Of a stretch of 64,000 bases of DNA, positions 59,979-64,000 are shown piece by piece. The stretch is from positions 164,271-228,270 of the forward strand of contig NZ_JBNJQR010000010.1 of NCBI RefSeq assembly GCF_050113715.1, written 5' to 3'. The stretch comes from Brevibacillus_H ginsengisoli. GTDB lineage: Bacteria > Bacillota > Bacilli > Brevibacillales > Brevibacillaceae. Made by a program: the position numbers and the translations under genes. The notes below the pieces were generated by a model that did no database searches, was not told the DNA's origin, and saw nothing but the letters and a program-made list of their open reading frames with translations. The number at the start of each line of letters is the position of its first letter. Position 1 is the stretch's first letter.

Positions 59979-60323
59979 GTGGAAGAGGAAATCCTTATCA
60001 AAAGCTGGCTCGTTTGGCGTGAAACGCATGTACATTTGCAAGCGGATAAAGAAGTGATTGTGGGTTCAGCTGTTCGATTTCCCAGCGGATATGAGTCCAT
60101 GCTTCAGTATCTGATCAGCGGAAGCAGCTTTATGATGAATGCCAGCTATCGCAAGTTGCGTAAGCAGGGGATACTAATCTTGGGTGAATATCGTGAGCGT
60201 GATGAGCATTTTATCATGTGGAGGTATCGTCAACAGACGAGGATGGTTCGAATGACATTTCGTGAGCTTAAAGGAGAGATGCAACAGAAGATGGAGAGTT
60301 TACTTATTAAAGCCGAACTTTAA
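59979..60323 (+). CDS. Hypothetical protein downstream of a LexA-type box
   Basis: GTG start at 59979 chosen for the GGTGATG site four bases upstream; in-frame ATG 59973 and GTGs exist slightly earlier. 114 residues, no signal or membrane helix. Sequence: EEEILIKSWLVWRETHVHLQADKEVIVGS, then YESMLQYLISGSSFMMNASYRKLRKQG and ending FRELKGEMQQKMESLL. No known domain recognised; aromatic and basic residues in the middle may bind nucleic acid. Regulation by LexA is inferred from the box at 59948. Confidence 0.6.
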   Translation: MEEEILIKSWLVWRETHVHLQADKEVIVGSAVRFPSGYESMLQYLISGSSFMMNASYRKLRKQGILILGEYRERDEHFIMWRYRQQTRMVRMTFRELKGEMQQKMESLLIKAEL

Positions 60324-60379
60324 ATGTTTGTTTGTGATTGAATATATGTGTTTTGTTGAAATTTGCACAATAAATAAGT

Positions 60380-60428
60380 CGAACGTTCGGAATTTACCCT
60401 TGTCGAGTCGCCCGCTTTATGTTACATT
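60380..60428 (+). promoter_or_regulatory. xpt promoter with upstream PurR-like CGAAC dyad
   Basis: TTGTCG (60400-60405), 17 bases, TACATT (60423-60428). Upstream at 60380-60389 is CGAACGTTCG. On minus it extends to AAATTCCGAACGTT, close to the Bacillus PurBox (A-W-W-W-CCGAAC-W-W-T). The two half-sites overlap instead of being spaced about 16 bases, so PurR binding is uncertain. Confidence 0.6.
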
Positions 60429-60449
60429 GGATGCACACAAGGTAATACG

Positions 60450-60522
60450 GTACTCGTATAATTGTTGGGAATATGGCCCAAAAGTCTCTACCAGACGACC
60501 GTAAATTGTCTGACTACGAGTG
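60450..60522 (+). ncRNA. Purine (guanine-class) riboswitch aptamer
   Basis: The aptamer core is intact: ACTCGTATAAT on the 5' side of P1/J1-2, ATATGG in P2/J, AAGTCTCTACCAG, and CGTAAATTG in P3, closing with GACTACGAGT. P1 pairs 60452-60458 with 60515-60521. The specificity base in GACTACG is C, as in guanine/hypoxanthine aptamers (U in adenine ones). It lies upstream of a second aptamer in the same leader. Confidence 0.93.
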
Positions 60523-60524
60523 AA

Positions 60525-60657
60525 AGAGCCCCTAGGGTTCCGTTCTTTTCTCTGTTCATCTTGGATAAGGTGCACAGGGACAGGGAGTCTGGTCCGAGCG
60601 GGGTTGGCACATTCGTTTTTTGTGCTACACCTAAGGGAGAAAAGCCCAGAGGGACAG
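60525..60657 (+). ncRNA. ykkC-class (probable PRPP) riboswitch aptamer in tandem
   Basis: Conserved ykkC elements occur in order: CCTAGGGTTCCG (60531-60542), CTGGTCCGAGCGGGG (60589-60603), a hairpin with GGCAC/GTGCT, and GGGAGAAAAGCCCAGAGGGA (60635-60654). This is the ykkC family. Position behind a guanine aptamer and in front of a PRPP-consuming salvage gene favours the PRPP subtype over guanidine or ppGpp. Its 3' conserved stretch is also the 5' arm of the terminator, so ligand binding should favour read-through. Confidence 0.82.
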
Positions 60658-60716
60658 GTTTCACTTGAATTGCGTTTTTTACGTGATCGGTGATCTGTCC
60701 GTCTGGGCTTCTTTTT
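60642..60716 (+). terminator. Riboswitch-controlled intrinsic terminator
   Basis: AAGCCCAGAGGGACAG (60642-60657) pairs with CTGTCCGTCTGGGCTT (60695-60710, small mismatch), followed by CTTTTT. It is mutually exclusive with the 3' core of the ykkC-type aptamer. Confidence 0.85.
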
Positions 60717-60760
60717 ATGTATTGAAGCCAATTGAATTTACAACGAAGGAGTAGAGAATC

Positions 60761-61375
60761 TTGAAGGCATTGCAAGAACGCATCGTCCAAGATGGACAAG
60801 TATTATCCAGCCAGGTGTTGAAGGTTGATTCATTTCTAAATCATCAGGTTGATCCCATGCTAGTTACAGAGATTGGACAGGAGTTTGCCCGAATTTTTGC
60901 GGATGAAAGAATTACAAAAGTACTGACCATTGAAGCGAGTGGGATTCACTTTGCGTTTGCGACAGCGTTTGCCTTGGGAGTACCGTTCATCTACGCCAAG
61001 AAGAAAAAAGCCGTTACCCAGACAGAAGATGTGTATTCGGCACCCGTTTATTCTTTTACCAAACAAGAGACGTATCAAATCAGCGTATCCAAACGCTACC
61101 TCAATGCACAAGATCGCGTATTGGTCGTCGATGATTTTCTGGCAACCGGCGCAGCTTTAATTGGGTTAAAAGAGATCATTCAAGAGTCAGGCGCGCATCT
61201 GGTAGGCATAGGGGCTGTTATCGAAAAAAGCTTCCAGGAAGGCAGAGCGAAGCTGGAGGAAGCGGGGGTACGCATCCATTCGTTGGCTCGGATTCAATCG
61301 ATGTCACCAGAAGGCATCCAGTTTATAGAAGAAACAAACCTCAGAACGAAGGAGAGTTATACGAATGCTAAGTAA
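60761..61375 (+). CDS. xpt: Xanthine phosphoribosyltransferase
   Basis: TTG start behind GAAGGAG. 204 residues (B. subtilis Xpt 194). PRPP-binding motif VLVVDDFLATGAALIGL (about 122-138). The opening LKALQERIVQDGQVLSSQVLKVDSFLNHQ is typical for Xpt. It makes XMP from xanthine and PRPP in purine salvage. First gene of the xpt-pbuX operon under the tandem riboswitch; overlaps pbuX by 11 bases. Confidence 0.96.
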   Translation: MKALQERIVQDGQVLSSQVLKVDSFLNHQVDPMLVTEIGQEFARIFADERITKVLTIEASGIHFAFATAFALGVPFIYAKKKKAVTQTEDVYSAPVYSFTKQETYQISVSKRYLNAQDRVLVVDDFLATGAALIGLKEIIQESGAHLVGIGAVIEKSFQEGRAKLEEAGVRIHSLARIQSMSPEGIQFIEETNLRTKESYTNAK

Positions 61376-62660
61376 GCAAAAGGTCTTCACACTTGGATTT
61401 CAACACGTTTTGGCGATGTATGCGGGAGCGGTTGTCGTTCCGTTGATTATTGGTAGCCAGCTAAACCTATCTCCAGAACAGTTGGCTTACCTGATTGCAG
61501 CTGACCTGTTTACCTGCGGGATCGCTACACTGTTGCAAGTCATTGGCACCAAGTATGTAGGGGTTCGCTTGCCGGTTGTCCTTGGCTGTACGTTTACCGC
61601 AGTAGGTCCGATCATCGCGATCGCGCAGTCCTCCAATTTGGCTACGGCTTATGGTTCCATTATCGTGGCTGGGATTTTTGTCTTGTTGGCTGCGCCGCTT
61701 TTTGGTAAGTTGTTGAGATTTTTTCCGACTGTCGTGACGGGTTCAGTCGTTACCATCATTGGGTTGTCGCTGATTCCTGTTGCGATGAATAACGCTGCGG
61801 GTGGACAAGGCATGCCGGACTTTGGCCAGCCCCGTAACCTTTTGTTGGCTCTTGGTACGTTAGTAATTATTTTATTGATTAATCGTTTTTCCAAAGGCTT
61901 TGTTCGCTCCATCTCCGTTCTTCTTGGGCTTATCGTAGGTACAGTGATTGCTTATTTCATGGGCATGGTCAGCTTTGAGAATGTCGAGAAAAGCTCACTA
62001 GTGAATATTGTGCATCCGTTTTACTTTGGTGTTCCCCAGTTTAATATTGGGGCGATTCTGACGATGATTCTGGTTTGTATCATCAGCATGGTCGAGTCTA
62101 CGGGTGTCTACTTCGCGCTTGGAAAAGTCACAGAGACAGAAGTTGGCGAACAAGATGTGGTAAAAGGACTGCGCGCCGAGGGGATTGCCATTCTGTTAGG
62201 CGGTATTTTTAACGCGTTCCCGTATACCACCTATTCGCAAAATGTCGGCCTGGTCTCCCTTACTCGCGTCAAAACTCGTGACGTGATTATCGCCGCAGGA
62301 TGTATCCTAGTGGTTCTCGGGATGCTACCGAAGATTGCAGCCATGGCAACCGTGATTCCGAACCCGGTTTTGGGTGGGGCGATGATCGCGATGTTTGGGA
62401 TGGTGGTCGCATCAGGGATCAATATTTTGTCCAGCGTGGACTTGCGCCAAAATGAAAATCTTCTGATCGCCGCATGCAGTATCGCTGTTGGACTGGGCTC
62501 TGCCGCTGTTCCTCAAATGTTCAACCAGCTTCCTGATATGGCCAAGATGCTTTTGCAAAACGGAATCGTAACTGGCTCAGTAACTGCTGTCGTCCTGAAT
62601 ATTTTGCTCATGCACAACAGAAAAGCCGCATCCATTCCGGCGCAAACCTCTGTGAATTAA
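61365..62660 (+). CDS. pbuX: Xanthine permease PbuX
   Basis: 431 residues, NCS2/UraA-type transporter with 14 predicted helices. Signatures: FQHVLAMYAGAVVVPLIIG at the N-terminus, GCTFTAVGPIIAIAQ, and the NCS2 motif NAFPYTTYSQNVGLVSLTRVKTR near 285. It imports xanthine for Xpt. Overlaps xpt, good AGGAGAG ribosome site. Strong terminator after. Confidence 0.96.
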   Translation: MLSKQKVFTLGFQHVLAMYAGAVVVPLIIGSQLNLSPEQLAYLIAADLFTCGIATLLQVIGTKYVGVRLPVVLGCTFTAVGPIIAIAQSSNLATAYGSIIVAGIFVLLAAPLFGKLLRFFPTVVTGSVVTIIGLSLIPVAMNNAAGGQGMPDFGQPRNLLLALGTLVIILLINRFSKGFVRSISVLLGLIVGTVIAYFMGMVSFENVEKSSLVNIVHPFYFGVPQFNIGAILTMILVCIISMVESTGVYFALGKVTETEVGEQDVVKGLRAEGIAILLGGIFNAFPYTTYSQNVGLVSLTRVKTRDVIIAAGCILVVLGMLPKIAAMATVIPNPVLGGAMIAMFGMVVASGINILSSVDLRQNENLLIAACSIAVGLGSAAVPQMFNQLPDMAKMLLQNGIVTGSVTAVVLNILLMHNRKAASIPAQTSVN

Positions 62661-62674
62661 AGACTCATATAGTG

Positions 62675-62709
62675 AAGGACCTTCCGACGGCTGGGGAAGG
62701 TCCTTTTTT
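62675..62709 (+). terminator. Terminator after pbuX
   Basis: AAGGACCTTCC pairs with GGAAGGTCCTT, then T-run. Confidence 0.93.
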
Positions 62710-62826
62710 CTATCCAAAAATTTCATGCATCGCTTATTGATGTGTGCTAGAATAAGATCAATACAAATTATTTTATAATTAAAAATATTTTGAATGGTAG
62801 TAATCACATTCTAGGGAGGTATGAAG

Positions 62827-63705
62827 ATGTTGACGATTAAGCGGCTGAGTGAGTGCACGTTTCTAGAAGCGGTGAAGGTGTGGAACCGAGGGTTTGAAGG
62901 TTATTTCTTCCCTGTAAATTTAGATTTAACCGCCTTTATCCAGCGTATGGCCAACGAGGGTCTATCTCCCGAGCATTCGGTGGTTGCTTTTGATAAGGAG
63001 CAGGCGGTTGGTTTCGTACTCAATGGAATTCGGACCTCGGGTGATCAAAAAATCGCTTGGAACGGTGGGACTGGAGTCATTCCAGAGTACCGTCATCAAG
63101 GTGTGGGTCGTCAATTGATGCAGGCAACCTTAGATGTGTATCGCGAGGAACAGGTGAATGTGGCTACACTGGAGGCGATTAAAGCCAACGAAAAGGCCAT
63201 TCAGCTGTATCAGAAAATGGGATACAAGATTGTTGATGAATTGGTTTTTTATACGCATACGGGAGTATTGCCGATGGAGGGAGGGCAGCTTCTTGATGGA
63301 GTTACCGTTCAAAAAGGGGTTCCGCAAGATGTGCGATCACTTGGCTTTTATCGGGAGCGGGTTGCATGGCAGACTCAATGGGCGAGTGTTCGAGATGGAG
63401 AGTCTCTTATTCTAATGAATCAATCAGGTGAGCAACTCGCCTATGCTTTGTTTAAGAGGACCTTTGATCCGGAGGGAAAACAAACCGGAATTGTTCTTTT
63501 CCAAGCTGAAGTGAATCCTAGTTGTCTTGATGCTCAATCCATCATGAGATGCTTATTATCCGAAGTCTATGTACCGCTTGACCAATCGTATCAGCGGAGT
63601 ACTGTGAACACCCCTGCGTCTAATGAGCTACTCACAGCAGTCCTGTGTAATTGGGGATTTACGAAGCGGGCAGAGCAAGTATGGATGACAAGAGGTATGG
63701 ATTAA
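62827..63705 (+). CDS. GNAT-family N-acetyltransferase with C-terminal extension
   Basis: Start at ATG 62827 (7 bases from AGGGAGGT; the ATG at 62821 is too close). About 292 residues. N-terminal GNAT: GGTGVIPEYRHQGVGRQLMQATLDVYREEQVNVATLEAIKANEKAIQLYQKMGYKI. The C-terminal half (about 150-292) is a second, degenerate domain that may bind the acceptor. Substrate unknown. A TATAAT-like element near 62773 precedes it. It is the last protein gene before the rRNA operon. Confidence 0.87.
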   Translation: MLTIKRLSECTFLEAVKVWNRGFEGYFFPVNLDLTAFIQRMANEGLSPEHSVVAFDKEQAVGFVLNGIRTSGDQKIAWNGGTGVIPEYRHQGVGRQLMQATLDVYREEQVNVATLEAIKANEKAIQLYQKMGYKIVDELVFYTHTGVLPMEGGQLLDGVTVQKGVPQDVRSLGFYRERVAWQTQWASVRDGESLILMNQSGEQLAYALFKRTFDPEGKQTGIVLFQAEVNPSCLDAQSIMRCLLSEVYVPLDQSYQRSTVNTPASNELLTAVLCNWGFTKRAEQVWMTRGMD

Positions 63706-63808
63706 ATTACCTGTTGATTTTGCTTTGTAAGACGTGATAAGATGCATTTTGTCGCTTCACGAAAGAGATACGTTGATTTAAACGATTTGCGAATCGATAA
63801 AAAAACCG

Positions 63809-63837
63809 TTGACTTTCGGAAGACAACCTGATAGAAT
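63809..63837 (+). promoter_or_regulatory. rRNA operon promoter
   Basis: TTGACT (63809-63814), 17-base spacer, TAGAAT (63832-63837), about 150 bases before the 16S start. A weaker TTGATT...GATAAA candidate lies just upstream (63773-63800). No terminator separates the GNAT gene from this leader. Confidence 0.75.
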
Positions 63838-63904
63838 CTATAAATGTCGCCACGATGTTGAAAAATGTCGAACGGCGCGAGATGAAGTCGGTTATACGAC
63901 AAAA

Positions 63905-63917
63905 TGCTCTTTGAAAA
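63905..63917 (+). promoter_or_regulatory. boxA-type antitermination element of the rrn leader
   Basis: TGCTCTTTGAAAA is the boxA-type antitermination core found in Bacillales rrn leaders. It is followed by ACTGAACAATAAACG-type sequence that commonly leads into the 16S gene. Confidence 0.8.
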
Positions 63918-63989
63918 CTGAACAATAAACGTTTAGTGAAACAAACACTAGCCAAGCAAAACTGTTTTGAAGTTTAGAATCAACTCAAC

Positions 63990-64000
63990 TTTATTGGAGA
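63990..64000 (+). rRNA. 5' end of 16S rRNA gene (truncated by window)
   Basis: TTTATTGGAGA is the usual mature 16S 5' end in Bacillales, just before AGTTTGATCCTGG, which would lie beyond the window. Only 11 bases are visible. Confidence 0.82.

Noticed and set aside
1..64000. CRISPR arrays, tRNA genes, phage or integrase genes
   Set aside because: No regularly spaced direct repeats, tRNA cloverleaf sequence or recombinase-type protein was recognised. The dispersed repeats are single copies tens of kilobases apart.

Overview
The window looks like chromosomal DNA of an endospore-forming member of the Bacillota, most likely a Brevibacillus-like member of the Bacillales. This is inferred from gene content: a CotB-type spore coat protein, YtaF, a sporulation-type PAS histidine kinase, fused SecDF, a B. 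subtilis-like nfeD-floT pair, xpt-pbuX behind a purine riboswitch, GGAGG ribosome sites and frequent TTG/GTG starts. No complete phage, integrase, CRISPR array or tRNA gene was seen. The only insertion-sequence trace is a small IS3-type transposase tail near 38.3 kb. The right edge runs into an rRNA operon leader and the first bases of 16S rRNA.

Layout. 0-5.3 kb: the end of a DHA2 drug exporter; a minus-strand mini-operon of a split sigma factor (region 4 and region 2 on separate genes) plus two tiny membrane proteins behind overlapping LexA-type boxes; then secreted proteins of unknown role. 5.4-9.8 kb: DUF3298-like, ArAE, DUF2935, DUF1259 and YmaF-like genes. 9.9-15.8 kb: nfeD-floT, a PAS sensor kinase and a MATE exporter. 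15.9-17.8 kb: cold-shock protein and CshA-type helicase. 17.9-21.8 kb: spore-coat cluster (DUF2642-like, cotB, YheC/D-like ATP-grasp, HipA-like kinase). 21.9-25.1 kb: HAAS-domain membrane protein, ECF sigma/anti-sigma pair and a small membrane protein. 25.1-33.9 kb: ptsG, an APH-like kinase, a second ECF sigma/anti-sigma pair, secDF and a GNAT protein. 34-40.6 kb: ytaF, XRE-DUF1232 regulator, C39-like protease, membrane DJ-1/PfpI protein, IS3 remnant, FPPGG-repeat protein, TetR regulator and MBL-fold hydrolase. 40.7-46 kb: two-component system, two zinc-ribbon miniproteins and an NDH-2-like/SigJ-like pair. 46.5-53.5 kb: NlpC/P60, PPOX protein, a third ECF sigma/anti-sigma pair, redox proteins and an ArsR-MFS unit. 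53.6-58.6 kb: subtilase, HtrA-like protease and a copper-amine-oxidase-N protein. 58.7-60.3 kb: pirin, a BH0509-like small protein and a LexA-box gene. 60.4-62.7 kb: tandem guanine plus ykkC/PRPP-type riboswitches controlling xpt-pbuX. 62.8-64 kb: a GNAT protein and the rrn leader.

Three themes stand out. First, stress signalling is dense: five sigma loci, two of them (28.7 and 48.0 kb) sharing an identical 15-base promoter element. Second, a dispersed palindromic repeat occurs three times (12.14, 28.41 and 46.14 kb) in the same orientation. Its copies keep perfect 17-bp terminal inverted repeats even though the arm sequence differs between copies, and each sits downstream of a strong, unrelated hairpin. 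Third, two loci (2.3 and 59.95 kb) carry LexA-type operators in front of uncharacterised genes. The split-sigma/mini-membrane-protein operon and the repeat family are the best candidates for undescribed biology. The tandem riboswitch is the best-supported regulatory device.
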